Below, in pieces: positions 9,522 through 21,640 of a stretch of DNA of 64,000 nt (within the stretch, counting starts at the first letter, position 1; every line of letters starts with the position of its first letter). This DNA is from Nepenthes gracilis (taxonomy: Eukaryota; Streptophyta; Magnoliopsida; Caryophyllales; Nepenthaceae). The stretch is taken from positions 14,580,923 to 14,644,922 of the forward strand of contig BSYO01000022.1 in NCBI GenBank assembly GCA_033239525.1, in the 5' to 3' direction. A program made the position numbers and the translations under genes. The notes under the pieces are model-generated. The model was not told where the DNA came from, made no database searches, and was given only the letters and a program-made list of their open reading frames with translations.

Positions 9522-12463
9522 CCGAATTGAAGGAGTTGAAGCAGCCATTATAGGAATTATTGGATAAGGGCTTTATTAGGCCAAGTGTGTCCCCATGGGG
9601 CGAGCCGGTCTTGTTTGTGAGGAAGAAAGATGGAACTTTGACATTATGTGTGGATTATCGGGAGATAAATAATATCATAATTAAGAATAAATATCCCTTG
9701 CCAAGGATTGATGACTTCTTTGACCAGTTGCAGGGAGCCTATGTGTTTTTAAAAATGGACCTTCGTCCAAACATCATCAGCTCCGAATTTTTTTTTTTGT
9801 AAGTAAACTGTGGTAAGGGTAAGCTTTTTTAGGGAGGCTCCGAATTTAAAAATGGCCCCACCGCTTCGCGGCCCCATACCCCAGAAATCCCGAAGGATTT
9901 TTTAGGGAGGCTCAGTACCATCAGCTCCGAATTAAATAGGGGGATGTGGCAAAAGCAGCGTTTGGGATGAGGTATGGCCACTATGAGTTCATAGTAATGC
10001 CGTTCGGGTTAACAAATGTTGCTGCCGCTTTTATGGATTTAATGAACAGAGTCTTTTGACCATATTTAGATAAATTTGTGGTAGCCTTTATTGATGATAT
10101 CCTTATTTATTCTAAGAGTAATGAAGAGCGCGAGGTGCATTCGAGAATCATGCTCCAAACCCTTCAAGAGCATCAATTATTTGCAAATTTGAATAAGTGT
10201 GAATTTTGATTGGAAGAAGTGGGATTCTTAGGCCATATTATTTCTAAGGGTGCAATCTTGGTCAAGCTGAAGAAGATTGATGCCGTAGTGAATTGGAGTC
10301 GACCGACATCGGTGACTGAGGTCCAGAGTTTTCTGGACATGGCCAGATATTATCGTAGATTCATGGAGAATTTTTTCCGAGTTGCTATGCTACTCACTCA
10401 GTTAACGAAGAATGAGGCTAAGTCTGAATGGACCGAGAAATGTGAGCAAAGTTTTTAGGAGCTGAAGGACCAGTTAACCTCTACGCCGATTTTGATTATT
10501 CCAGACGGATTAGATGGATTAGTAGTTTACTGTGACGCATCTAAGACTGAACTAGGTTGTGTCTTAATGCGACATGGAAATGTAGTTGCTTACGGATCTC
10601 GACAGTTGAAGGTTCATGAAAGGAATTATCTAACCTATGATTTAGAACTAGCTGCCGTGGTATTTGCATTAAAAATGTAGATACATTATCTGTACAGTGA
10701 GAAATTTCTTATATATTCTGACCTCAAGAGTTTAAAATATTTATTCTCGCAGAAGGAGCTGAACATGAGGCAAATGAGGCGGGTCAAATTTTTGAAATAT
10801 TATGATTTTGAGATCTAATTCTAACCAAGAAAAGCCAATGTGGTGACCGATTGAGCTTTGCGGTAAGATTACAGATTAAGGAGATGGAGATGCTAGACTA
10901 TATGAAGGAATGCAATATCCAGCGTTACGTCAAAGGAAATCGAATGCTGCTATCTTATCTTCAAGTACAGTCGAAGGTGTTACGGCGAATCAAGGAGGGG
11001 CAAGCGAATGATCCCTTCTTGATGGAGATTGCTGGAGAGTTGAAAAAGGACTCCAGAGTTGATTTTAATATTCAGGCTGATGGAGTCCTGAGATTTAGGG
11101 ATCAGTTATGTGTACCAGAAAATAAGGAGCTTAAGGAAGAAATTGTGAGGGAAGCACATCGAACAAGGTATATACTTCACCGTGGAATTAATAAAATGTA
11201 CCAGGACTTAAGAAAATTGTTCTAATGGAGAATTATGAAGAAGAAAATTATGATTTTTATGAATAAATGCCTTATTTGTCAGCAATTGAAAGCTGAGAAA
11301 AGGAAACCGGCTGGACTATTGCAACCGATAGCCATCCCAAGTTGGAAGTGGGAGGACATTGCGATGGATTTTGTGTTTGGTTTGCCTACAACCCCGAAGA
11401 ACCACGATGCCATATGGGTTATCATTAACCGGTTCACCAAATCGGCCTATTTCTTGGCGATCTTGACGACCTACACTCGGGTTCAATTGGCTCGGAAGTA
11501 TATTAATGAGATTTTTAGGCTCCATGGTGTGCGAGCCTTGATTGTATACGATCAAGATCCATGGTTTGTCTCAAAATTTTGGAAAAGCTTACATTGAGAA
11601 TTTGAGACAGGATAAAAATTTAGCACGGCTTATCATCTTGAAACAAATGGTCAATTAGAGCGCACCATTCAAATATTAGAGGACATACTTAGGGCCTCAG
11701 TGTTAAACATGAATGGTAGCTGGGATTATCATTTGGCTCTGGCGAAGTTTGTTTATAATAATAGTTATCAGGTAAGCATTAGTATGACACCGTTTGAAGC
11801 TCTATATGGGAGAAAATATCGATCGCCTATTTATTAGGAAGAAACGGGAGATAGGTAACTACTTGGTCTGGAAATTATCAAGGAGACAACTGAGAAAATC
11901 AGGTTGATTCATAAGAATTTAAAAGTAGTTCAAAGTAGGCAGAAGAGCTATGCAGACAAAAGAAGATCGGTGTTGAAATTTGAAGTTTCTGATTTTGTAT
12001 TCCTAAAAGTATCGCTATCCAAAGGAACATCCCGATTTGGAGTAAAAGGAAAGTTGAAGGTGAGGTTTATAGGACCCTTTGAGATTTTAGACAATGTTGG
12101 TGAAGTAGCTTAACGGTTAGCTTTGCCACATAGCTTGGCTGATATTCATGATATGTTTCACGTATCAATACTTCATAAATATGTCCATGATTCAGCGCAT
12201 GTAATTAATTTTGAGCCTCTGACTATTGGTGAAAACCTATCTTACTTTGAGGAGCCGGTATAGATTTTAGACCGAAGGAATCAAATATTATGCACGAAGA
12301 CCATCCCTTTAATAAAAGTTTTATGGAGAAATCACTCTACTGGAAAGCTACATGGGAATGTGAAGCATAGTTCCAAAGCAAGTACCCCCAATTATTTCTA
12401 TAAGGTATATATATAGATAGTCTTGTCAAATTTTGAAGACAAAAGTTTATAAGTTAGGGAGAT
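9522..12463 (+). pseudogene. Ty3/gypsy pol remnant, unit 1 (RT, RNase H, integrase)
   Basis: Left-most gypsy unit, starting inside RT. Recognised in order: RT ([21 protein letters not shown] at 9560; FIDDILIYSKS near 10090), connection/RNase H ([17 protein letters not shown] near 10530), integrase zinc-binding region (EAHRTRYILHRGINKMYQDL), catalytic core (WEDIAMDFVFGLP, near 11360), and a C-terminal chromodomain-like end (near 12200-12400). Domain order RT-RH-IN and the ...IPLIKVLWRNHS ending fit the chromovirus Tekay/Del lineage. Many in-frame stops and a 129-bp insertion at 9790 make it inactive. No gag or protease remains on the left. Confidence 0.8.
9790..9918 (-). mobile_element. SINE/LINE chimeric mini-insertion in gypsy RT
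   Basis: A 129-bp insertion flanked by the 15-bp TSD catcagctccgaatt (9775-9789, 9919-9933). In element sense it is a 5'-truncated SINE (GTACTGAGCCTCCC... to ...CTTACCACAGTTT) joined to only about 6-8 bases of the LINE-type 3' end (ACTTAC) and an A-tail. The SINE part matches 54540-54726 and 24935-25025, with one diverged internal block. Confidence 0.8.
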
Positions 12464-13027
12464 AAGAAGGATCTAGTTCCTAGGATATAATCTCTAATGA
12501 CCTTAATGGAAAAATTGACCTAGGTAGCAAGACGGCCGGATAAGAATTGTTGACTGGCCGGATTGAATTATTGATCGGAATTGGTGGTTGACCGATTCAA
12601 AGGATGGTTGTCCATATTAGAAAGAAGATCGGTTAAGATAGTCGATCAGATTAGATAGATGACCGAATTAGATTATCGATCGGTTAAGATAAATAATCGG
12701 AGTAGATAGATGAAAAGGATGGAATGTTGACCTATTAAGAGAATTGACCGGAATTAGAATTGTTGACCGGAATTAGGGAGTAACCAAAATCGCCATGAAA
12801 TTGTGGTCTAAAAATGCACAACAACAACCGAGGTCATTTGGAAAATTAGAAAGAGACCAAGGTCGTTCGAAAAATTAGAAAGAGACCGAGGACTCATAGA
12901 TAGACTGAGGACTCAGAGAGTCAAAACAAGAGATAGTGAGATGTTTATCTTGCTCCCACCTGCTCCGTTGATATTTTAGAAAGGAAAAATAGAGTGGGAA
13001 AGGAAGTATGAAGCAGGTGACCTACCA
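12464..13027 (+). repeat. Partial gypsy LTR (LTR-a)
   Basis: Starts after a PPT-like agttagggaga with AAGAAGGATCTAG, aligning with TGTAAGGACCGAG at 38004. It runs through the W-box-rich U3 to gcaggtgacctacc and then jumps near 13028 into RNase H of the next unit. The TATA box, the 47-bp repeats and U5 are therefore missing. The junction looks like a deletion or recombination between adjacent copies. Confidence 0.75.
12515..12768. promoter_or_regulatory. Cluster of W-box-type TTGAC[CT] motifs in LTR U3
   Basis: Six TTGACC/TTGACT hexamers occur at 12515, 12550, 12588, 12727, 12744 and 12763, embedded in repeated GTTGACCGG-like words. Related clusters recur in LTR-b (about 15050-15330), LTR-c and LTR-d. 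TTGAC[CT] is the known core bound by plant WRKY factors. Function here is inferred. Confidence 0.5.
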
Positions 13028-14992
13028 GACCGAGATAAGTTGTGTCTTAATGCAACATAGAAAGGTGGTTGCTTACGAATCCCAACAGTTGAAGGTTCAT
13101 GAAAGGAATTATCCAACTCATGATTTAAAACTAGCTGCCGTGGTATTTGCATTAAAAATCCAGAGACAATATTGGTACAGTGAGAAACTTCTTGCATATT
13201 CTAACCATAAGAGTTTAGAATATTTATTCTTACAGAAGGAGTTGAACATGAGGCAAAGGAGGTGGATCGAATTTTTAAAAGATTATGATTGTGAGATCCA
13301 ATACCAACTAGTAAAAGCCAATGTGGTGGCCGAAGCTTTAAGTTGCTGATCGAGCTTTGTGGCAATATTATTGATTAAGAAGATGGAGATGCTGGATTGT
13401 ATGAAGCAATGCAATATCCAGCAGTACGTCAAAGGTAACTGAATACTACTATCTTATCTTTACGTGAAGCCGAAGGTGTTACGGAGAATCAAAGAGCGGC
13501 AAGCGAATGATCCCTTCTTGATGGAGATTAGTGGAGACTTGAAGGACTCCAAAGTTGATTTTAATATTTGGGGTGATGGAGTCCTGAGATTTAGGGATTG
13601 GTTATATGTACCTGAAAATAAGGAGTTTAAGAAAGAGATTATGAGGGAAGCACACCGAACTAGGTATACACTTTACCCTGGAATTAATAAGATGTACCAA
13701 GACTTAAGAAAAAAGCATTTTGGTGGAGAAATATAAAGAAGAAAATTTTGGCTTTTATGAATAAATGCCTTATCTATTAGTAATTGAAAGCCGAGAAAAG
13801 GAAAACGGCTAGACTGTTGCAACCGATGCCCATCCCAAGTTGGAAGTGGAAGGAGAATGTGATGGATTTTGTGTCTGGTTTGCCTAGAACCTCAAAGAAC
13901 CACGATTCCGTAAGGGTTATTATTGATCGGTTGGCCAAATCGCCCGTTTCTTGGCGATCCTGGACGACCTACTCTCGGGATCAATTGGCTCGGTTGTATA
14001 TTAATGAGATTGTTAGGCTCCATGGTGTGTGAGCCATGATTGTATCCGATCGAGATCCAGGGTTTGTCTCAAAATTTTGGAAAATCTTACATTGAGAATT
14101 GGGGATAGGATTAAAATTTAGCACGACTTATCATCTTGAAACAGATTGTCAATCAGAGTGCACCATTCAAATAATAGAGGACATGCTAAGGGCCTCACTG
14201 TTAGAGATGAAAGGTAGTTGGAATTATCATTTGGCTCTGGCGGAGTTTGTTTATAATAACAGTTATTAGACGAGTATTGGTATGGCACCGTTTGAAGCTC
14301 TATATGGGTGAAAATGCAGATCGCCTATTCATTGGGAAGAAACGGGAGATAGGCGACTACTTGGTCTGAAAATTATTAAGAAGATAATAGAGAAAATCAG
14401 GTTGATTTATGAGAATTTAAAAGTAGCTCAAAGTAGGCAGAAGAGCTACGCAGACAAAAGGTGATCGGTGTTCAAATTTGAAGTCGGTGATTTTGTATTC
14501 CTAAAAGTATCACCATCCAAAGGAATATCCTGATTTGGAGTAAAAGGAAAGTTGAAACTGAGGTTCATAGGCCCATTTGAGATTTTGGAGAAAGTTGGTG
14601 AAGTAACTTACTGGTTAGCCTTGCCTCCAAGCTTGGCTGATGTTCATGATGTGTTTCACATACCAAATACTTACCAAAAAAAGTGTTTCACATACCAATG
14701 CTTTGTAAATATGTCCATGATCCAACGAACGTAATTAATTTTAAGCCTCTGTCTAATTGTGAAAACCTATCTTACTTTGAGGAGCCAGTGCAGATTTTAG
14801 AGCAAGGGATCAAATATTACGTAGGAAGACCATCCCTTTAATAAAAGTTTTATAGAGAAATCACTCTATTGAGGAAGCTATATGGGAACGTGAAGTAGAG
14901 ATCTGGACCAAGTAGCCGCTGTTATTTCCATAAGGTATATATATATAGTCTTGTCAAATTTCGAGGTCGAAATTTTATAACTTGGGGAGAAT
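13028..14992 (+). pseudogene. Ty3/gypsy pol remnant, unit 2 (RNase H and integrase only)
   Basis: Begins mid-RNase H ([20 protein letters not shown]) directly after LTR-a. It continues through the RNase H end, integrase HHCC-type region (EAHRTRYTLYPGINKMYQDL near 13650), core (WKENVMDFVSGLP near 13850) and C-terminal end (near 14800), to a PPT-like cttggggagaa before LTR-b. Stops and frameshifts are frequent. A 16-bp micro-insertion lies at 14667. Confidence 0.78.
14667..14682 (+). mobile_element. Micro-insertion: 16-bp retroposon 3' end with TSD
   Basis: The inserted bases are atacttaccaaaaaaa, flanked by a perfect 16-bp repeat gtgtttcacataccaa (14651-14666, 14683-14698) in the integrase C-terminal region. 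Only nine bases of the family 3' end plus the A-tail were copied. Confidence 0.85.
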
Positions 14993-15584
14993 TATAAGGA
15001 CCGAGTTCTAGGATTTAGTCTCTCACGGGACTTAGTGGGAAAATTGACCTTGGTAACATGACGGTAGGATAAGAATTGTTGATCGGCCGGATTGAATTGT
15101 TGATCGAAATTGGTGTTTGACCGATTTAAAGGGTGGTTGCCCGTATTAGAAAGAAGACCGATTAAGAAATTTGATCAGATTAGATAGACGACCAGACTAG
15201 ATTGTCGATCGGTTAAGATAGATGACCGGAGTAGATAAATGACAAGGATGGAATGTTGGCCGGTTAAGAGAATTGACCGAAATTAGAATAGTTGACTAGA
15301 ATTATGGTAGTTGACCGGAATTAGGGAGATAACTAAAATGACCATGAAACCGTGGTCTAAAAATGAATAGCAACACTCAAGATTGTTTGGGAAATCAGAA
15401 AGAGATCGAGGTTGCTTGGGAAATTAGAAAGAGATTGAGGACTTAGAGAGTGAGAATGAGAGATAGTGAGATATTTATTTTGCTCCCACCTACTCCATTG
15501 ACCTTCTAGAAAGGAAAAACTGAGTGGAAAAAGAAATACCAAGTAGATCACCTACCCCCACCTGTTCCCACCTACCCCATTGTC

Positions 15585-15592
15585 TATAAATA
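15585..15592 (+). promoter_or_regulatory. TATA box of LTR-b
   Basis: TATAAATA, in the context gtcTATAAATActtgatttggggg. The same octamer in the same context occurs in LTR-c (27842) and LTR-d (38579), so it is the likely Pol II promoter core of the family. Transcription would start about 25-35 bp downstream. Confidence 0.7.
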
Positions 15593-16150
15593 CTTGATTT
15601 GGGGGTTAAGAAAGGAGTTTGGAAATCTGAGAGGGAAGCACAAAGGTGAAGAAAGAGAGGAAGAGTTTCAGGCCAAATTTATGTAAGGGAATCCATAGAT
15701 CAGGATCAGGCAAGTGTACTCTATACTTCCTCTTTAGTTGTTGCTAATTTTTGTCCGAATCCTTCGGGTATTATTGTTCTAATGCCCTTCTTCTCTATGT
15801 TTTGTGTAATGCATGTCATGATACTTGTTTTCTCATGTTTTATGAAAAATTTTCATGTTCAGTGCATGTGTTATGTCTTATAAGTGGGATTTTGTTTCAT
15901 GGTTCACGCTTGAAAATTGTTAGAATTCCTTCTGTTTGTTGAGTTTGGTATTATAGCAAAAATTGGTAAAGTTTAAGCCATGGTGCACGAAAAAGTTATC
16001 TTGCATGTTTAAATACTGTCAACAAATATCACTTTTTTATCTCATATGTTTGCATGTTTGCTCGCTGTTTATAAAAGTAAATTTTCTTTTTAAGGACTTC
16101 GGTCATTTGAAGCTCAAGATCTAAGAAAATTGGATTTTTGACAAATAATA

Positions 16151-16419
16151 GCCGAGTAGCTGCAGGCTTAAAATGTAGTCATTGTTGATATATGATGGTT
16201 GAGTAGCTGCAAGTCTAAAATATTGCTGTTATTAATATATGATGGCAGAGTAGCTGTAGGCCTAAAATATAGCAGTTAGTGATATATGATGGCCGAGTTT
16301 CTGCAGGCTTAAAATGTAGCAATTATTGATAAATGATGGCCGAGTAGCTGCAAGCCTAAAATGTTGTCGTTATTAATAAATGAAGGCCGAGTTGCTTCAG
16401 GCCTGAAATGTAGTCGTTA
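16151..16419 (+). repeat. 47-bp tandem repeats in LTR-b, six units
   Basis: Unit pattern: gccgagtagctgcaggc, ctaaaatgtagccgtt, then attgatatatgatg. Six imperfect units are present, ending in ...gtcgttaaagg. The same array has four units in LTR-c and nine in LTR-d. Confidence 0.85.
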
Positions 16420-17110
16420 AAGGAAAGTTGATTTTGGATTTGAATTTGTTTTGGAAATCAATTCTCAGGGAAATTTCTTTGGCCAATGTTTTATGTTCCT
16501 GTATGCATAATGCCGTTATTCCATTTCTTTTGATTTCATTTCGAAACTACATTTATGTTTGTCTGTACTTATTTGTACTTTACTGAGCAATCTGTCTGCT
16601 CCTTACTATTTCTTCCCTGTAGAAGAGCAAGAATTCCTGGCAGATGAGAAAGAGTGGAGCCAGACAGACTAGTTAGACAGGAATGTCGATTTGGATTCAT
16701 GTAGCAGTATATGATCAACTTGATATATTTTTAGTCATTTTGGAGACTTTTGTATAACGATTTCGTTGTATAAATTAATGTATAATAATATGCTTCCACT
16801 GAACTTTTTTGTTTAAGAAATTTTGATTTCTGTTGGCATCTCATACGTTCCTGAGAATCAATTGACTTAGATAAGGCCGACCTAGAATTTTGGCTAGCGA
16901 AAATGAGGTTGACTTAATAGTTTTGGCCGTTTGGATCCTTGTGTGCACTATTATTTTAAAATATTATATGATTATTTATGTTCATCTCATTACTCATTTT
17001 CATTGTGATATGGATGGACGAGTGTTGTAGCGCAGCAAGAGCTCCGGTCTGTCACACTAAGTATGAACATTGATGAAGGTTATCAGAGGATTATGGCCCA
17101 TTTCGTCACA

Positions 17111-18122
17111 AGTAGTATGAGAGAAAGAGATGTTTTAGGTTTGATCTGAATTTATAAAAAGCTTAGGATATATTAAAATTGATCAAATGAATAGAGGAAG
17201 GTATAGGATAACTAAGTTAGACCGGTTAGACTTAGACGTATAATCGTTTCACCAATGAGCAAGTTCCAAAATTCTTTGGAGAACCGAATCCAGTGAAGGC
17301 AGACACGTGGATCCAGCAGGTTAAGAAGGTGTTTATGGTTATTAGATGTCTAGCCGAAGATAGAGTTTTGTTTACTACTTATAAGTTGGAGGGAGGGGCC
17401 CATCATTTGTGGGAAATGCAGAAAAAAGTATTTGAGGTGCCGAAGAATAAAATTACTTGGACTATATTTGAGGCAACCTTTATCAAAAAATATTTCCCTA
17501 CTAGTCTTCGTGGGCAGAAAGGGGATGAGTTTTTATAATTAAGACAGGGCAATCGTACGGCGGTTGAGTATGATGCCAAGTTTATGGAGTTATCCCATTA
17601 TACTTCGTATACGGTGGAGGAGGAAGATAGGAAGAAGAGAAGGTTTTATCAGGGCATGAGGGATGATATTAGGAAACATCGGTCGATGTTAAAACTGCTG
17701 ACTTATGGTGAAGTGTTAGATAGAGCCATTATTTAAGAGAAGAAATTTAAGAAAGAGATGTTTTTCAAGAAAAGGATATCTAGTCAGAGTAGTTCGGAAG
17801 CTAGCTTCAGTGTGGGATCAGGGAGACAACCGAAGAAGACAAAGCAGTCAGAGTTAGGGAAGGAGTCCGGCCAATCAGCGCCAATCTTGAGGGTGTCAAC
17901 CAACCTGTGTCCTCATTGCGGGAAGCTGCATGGGGGTAAGACTTGTTTTAAGATATTGGGAGCTTGTTATAATTGTGGGCAGGCAGGGCACATGATAAGG
18001 AACTGCCCTCATTTGAGTTGAGCCTCAATGTCCAAACCAACTATACCAGCCAAGGTGTTTGCAGTCTCTGTAAAGGAGGCTGAAGTTTCAACAGATATGG
18101 TGGAATGTATTCTCTCTATTTG
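17111..18122 (+). pseudogene. Gypsy gag and start of protease, unit 3
   Basis: After LTR-b, a gag frame is readable from about 17240: VLFTTYKLEGGAHHLWEMQK, then ITWTIFEATFIKKYFPTSLR. Two zinc knuckles follow near 17900-18010 (CPHCGKLHGGKTC and CYNCGQAGHMIRNC). The protease reading begins near 18028 and is cut at 18122 by the 1.9-kb insertion. Compared with unit 4 there is a deletion just before the gag core, and in-frame stops occur. Confidence 0.75.
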
Positions 18123-20028
18123 GAAAAAAGAGGAAAACACACGGAAGCCTAGAGAGAGAAGCTCTCGCTTCTGTCCTCATTTTCAAACTTCGAATTCAAA
18201 TTTTGTATTTGATTTTGGCCGCATCTTCTGCGACGCCTCCCATCTGGCCGGGCAGCGCCGGAGTAGGCCTCGGTCGGTCTCCTGGTTGCCTAGCCCGGCC
18301 GTCTCCCGTCTCTCCTCCTCTTCTTTTTCTCACGCGGCGGCACTGAGACCTCTTAGGTTTCGGTGTCGTTCTGGCCCTAAATCACCTCGGTGTGTGCTTT
18401 GACAGTGCAATTGCGATGGATTTCCATCTGCTCGTAGCCACCGGCTGTGGGATGTTGGGTCCTCTCCGTTGTAATTGCTCTTCGCTGCTCGTTCGCTTTG
18501 ACGATTGACGAACGCCTGAGCCCGGTTTCTGAAGCCTCTTTGCCGGTACGTTCCTTCCGGACTGATGGGTTGGGGGAGCCTGTTTTTAATCTGGTATGGA
18601 GGTATGGGCTAGAGTGCGGAAGTAGTGGGAGTGGCATGTTCGGACGCGGAAAACCTTCTGATGCGGTGAGCTGTTTGCAGCAGTCATTGTTGCTATTGTG
18701 AGGTGAATTCCTCTACGCCGTATGTTGATTTGTCTTGGGCGATGGAGACTGGTCTCTTCTCGGCTGTCCCGCACAATCATCCGATCGGTGTTTGGTTGGA
18801 CCGGTTTTGGTGCAATCGGGGAGTGAATGCGGTGATACCCCAAGAATATTCTCGGTGTTCTTTGGATGCAGGGATTGTGGGGCTGTTGTGCAACGCTCGT
18901 GTTTGTGTCGCTTTTGAGCCTTTCTTTGGTGTGTGGGTTGGATTGGGGACCGCTGTGCACTGAATTTGACTCTTTCGTCGACCTAGCCTGGAATGTTTGA
19001 TCAAGAGCTCATTTTGATGTAAGGGAGTTCACGTTGTCAACCGACAATTGGTGGAGCCGTATGTTTCGCTCGATGTTTGGCCTTGCGCTTGCCAGCCGGA
19101 GTGGATTGGATGGTCCTATGGCCTTCTGATGGTTCAATGCCCCTGGCATTGATGGTGTTGCTTATGGTGCAACATTTGAATTATCCCTTTGATGATTTGA
19201 GTTAATTGCTTAGGGCCTTTTGTTTCCTGAATTTGTTGGGTATGCAGCTTGCTGTCTTGCGTTCCTGAATTGGTATTGATGTTGATAGTAGGATGCGGAT
19301 CCCATCTTTGTGTGAAGAAAGTTGGATGCGGGTTTTTGGTAGGCATGTTGGTATGCTAGTTCATGCTGCAGAGGTAGCATGGCCTTGATGTGGATGGGGC
19401 TAGTCACGACCTGTACTCTAAAGCATCGTTTTGGAGCTGAAACAGATTTGCCATAAATGAGACTGGTATGCAGCTAGTCTGAAGTTGGTGGCTCTGCCAA
19501 TTTTGCTGCCCCTGAAGTAGGAAGCAGGGTGAATGGCAGATTTTGGAAAGCTGAGGATGAATTGGCTGCAGGTGCAGCCTTGCTGATGATGGTGTGATGA
19601 TTTCCCGTGGGATGAGTATGCAGATGCTGATTTGCTTGCATGTTTCAATTTACCCATTTGCAGCTTGCTTGTCCGGTTCTGACTCACAACGTGGAGCATG
19701 GACGACCCTTGGCTGGCACAAAGTTCCTTTCTGGCATGGATGCTGATGCAGATGGTGACTAGATATCTTCCTGTTGCCATTTTGGTACTGCCCATGGATT
19801 GGCATTTTTTGTTTAGGAATTGCTCTGCTGATGTTGGAGCGTTTTGATTGTATTGAGTGATTACCAGCAATTTTGTTTCTCTGTTGGTTTCATTCGGTGT
19901 ATCAATGTGCTTGGGGCTTACCCTAGCGCTTTTGGTTTATCTCCAAGTCGGAAAAACACTTGGATATAAACCATTACATGTAAATTTTTTCTCCTATTAA
20001 TCCAAATTACTTACTTACCAAAAAAAAA
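18123..20028 (+). mobile_element. Non-coding full-length member of the TACTTACC-A(n) family, 16-bp TSD
   Basis: A 1906-bp insertion flanked by gtattctctctatttg (18107-18122, 20029-20044). It shows a complete 5' end: gaaaaaagaggaaaacacac, then cctagagagagaagctctcg. A short GC-rich segment follows (CATCTGGCCGGGCAGCGCCG) that resembles 54360-54470 on the minus strand. The rest is a TGCTG-rich tail and the terminus ctcctattaatccaaattac plus ttacttacc-A9. No DUF4283 ORF is present, so this is a coding-less subfamily. Confidence 0.85.
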
Positions 20029-20044
20029 GTATTCTCTCTATTTG

Positions 20045-21640
20045 TGGGGTTTCCTGCCATGTGCTTTTTAATTCAGGATCCACCCATTCATTTATTTCGC
20101 TTAAATTTGCACTTCATCTTGTATCATCTCCTAAAATTCTTGATTATTCTTTGATTGTTTCAATACCCACGGGGTCATCTATGGTTTTAGATGTTATGTA
20201 CCCTGGGTGTGTTATTGAGGTTAATGGATCTCAGTTGCCAGCTAACTTAGTTTTATTGGAGATGTGTGATTTGGATGTAATATTAGGCATGGATTGGTTG
20301 GCAAAATATCACGCTAACATGGATTATTTTCGGAAGAGGATAGACTTTGTTATTTCAGGAAGTGAGCCTTTTTATGCTTAAGGAGTTCGGCAAAATGAGG
20401 CATGTTTTTTTATTTTGGCTATTCATGCCCGGCATTTGACGAGGAATGGATGCTAGGCCTATGTGGCTTATGCTAGTATAATTGAGGGGTCATGAAATGT
20501 CAACTAAAGAGATCCCTGGAGAGTGTGAGTTTGAGGATATATTTCATGAAGAATTGTTTCGGTTGCCACCAAACTAGGGGAGTGTTTGAAATTGAGCTGG
20601 TGCTAGGATTAGGACTGATATCAAAGACGCCTTACAGAATGGCATCTGCTAAATTAAAAAAGTTGAGGTAGCAATTACAGGAATTGCCGGATAAGGGCTT
20701 CATTAGGCTGAGGTGTCCCCATGGGGTGTGCCAATCTTGTTTGTGAGGAAGAAAGATGGGACTTTGAGATTATGTGTGGATTATCAGGAGTTAAATAAGA
20801 TCACAATTAAGAATAAATATCTTTCGGCAATGATTGATAACCTCTTTGACCAGTTATAGGGAGCGTACATGTTTTTAAAAATTAACCTTCGATCTGGATA
20901 TCATCAGCTCCAGATTAAATATGAGGATGTGGCGAAAATGGTGTTTTGGATGAGGTATGGCCACTATGAGTTTATAGTAATGTCGTTTAGGTTTATAAAT
21001 ACTCCTGCTATTTTTATGGATTTAATGAATCGAGTCTTTAGGCCTCATTTGGATAAATTAGTGGTAGTCTTTATTGATGATATCCATATTTATTCTAAGA
21101 GTCATGAAGAGCACAAGGTGCACTCGAGAACCATGCTCCAAACCCTTCGAGAGTATCAATTATTTGTGAAGCTGAATAAGTGTGAATTTTGATTGGAAGA
21201 AGTGGGATTTTTAGGCCATATTATTTCTAAGGGTGGAATCTCAGTTGATCTGAAAAAGATTGAAGCCACAGTGAATTGGAGCCAACCGAAGTTGGTGATT
21301 GAGGTCCAGAGTTTTCTGGGTGTGGTCGGATATTGTCATAGATTCATGAAGAATTTTTTTTCAAATTGCTATGCCGCTCACTCAATTAATAAAGAAGGAG
21401 GCTAAGTTTGAATGGATCGAGAAATCTGAGCAAAGTTTTCAGGAGCTAAAGGATTGGTTAACCTCTACGCTGATTTTTATTATTCTGGACGAACTAGGTG
21501 GATTGGTAGTTTACTATGATGCCTCTAAGACTGGAGTAGGTTGTGTCTTAATGCAATATGGAAAGGTGATTGCTTACGAATCCCGACAGTTGAAGGTTCA
21601 TGAAAGGAATTATCTAAGTCATGAATTAATCCGGAGTTCC
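20045..21640 (+). pseudogene. Gypsy protease, RT and start of RNase H, unit 3
   Basis: The protease resumes after the insertion. The active-site motif reads FNSGSTHSF where unit 4 has FDSGSTHSF, so the catalytic Asp is lost. It is followed by MDWLAKYHANMDYF. RT follows from about 20690, with [11 protein letters not shown] near 21080 in place of FIDDILIYSKS. RNase H starts near 21480 ([19 protein letters not shown]). An insertion at about 21632 interrupts it. There are several stops. Confidence 0.78.

Larger units (their letters stand above)
14993..17110 (+). repeat. Gypsy LTR-b (about 2.12 kb)
   Basis: Begins TATAAGGACCGAG (TGTAAGG in LTR-d) and ends ...TTTCGTCACA. It contains, in order, the W-box-rich U3, a TATA box at 15585, pyrimidine-rich leader sequence, six 47-bp tandem units (16151-16419) and U5. 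The following PBS position (agtagtatgagag) is a mutated form of the one at 29220. Confidence 0.85.

Noticed and set aside
16151..16419. CRISPR-like array in the 47-bp repeats
   Set aside because: The units are directly adjacent with no spacers, lie in an LTR of a plant gypsy element, and no cas gene is present.
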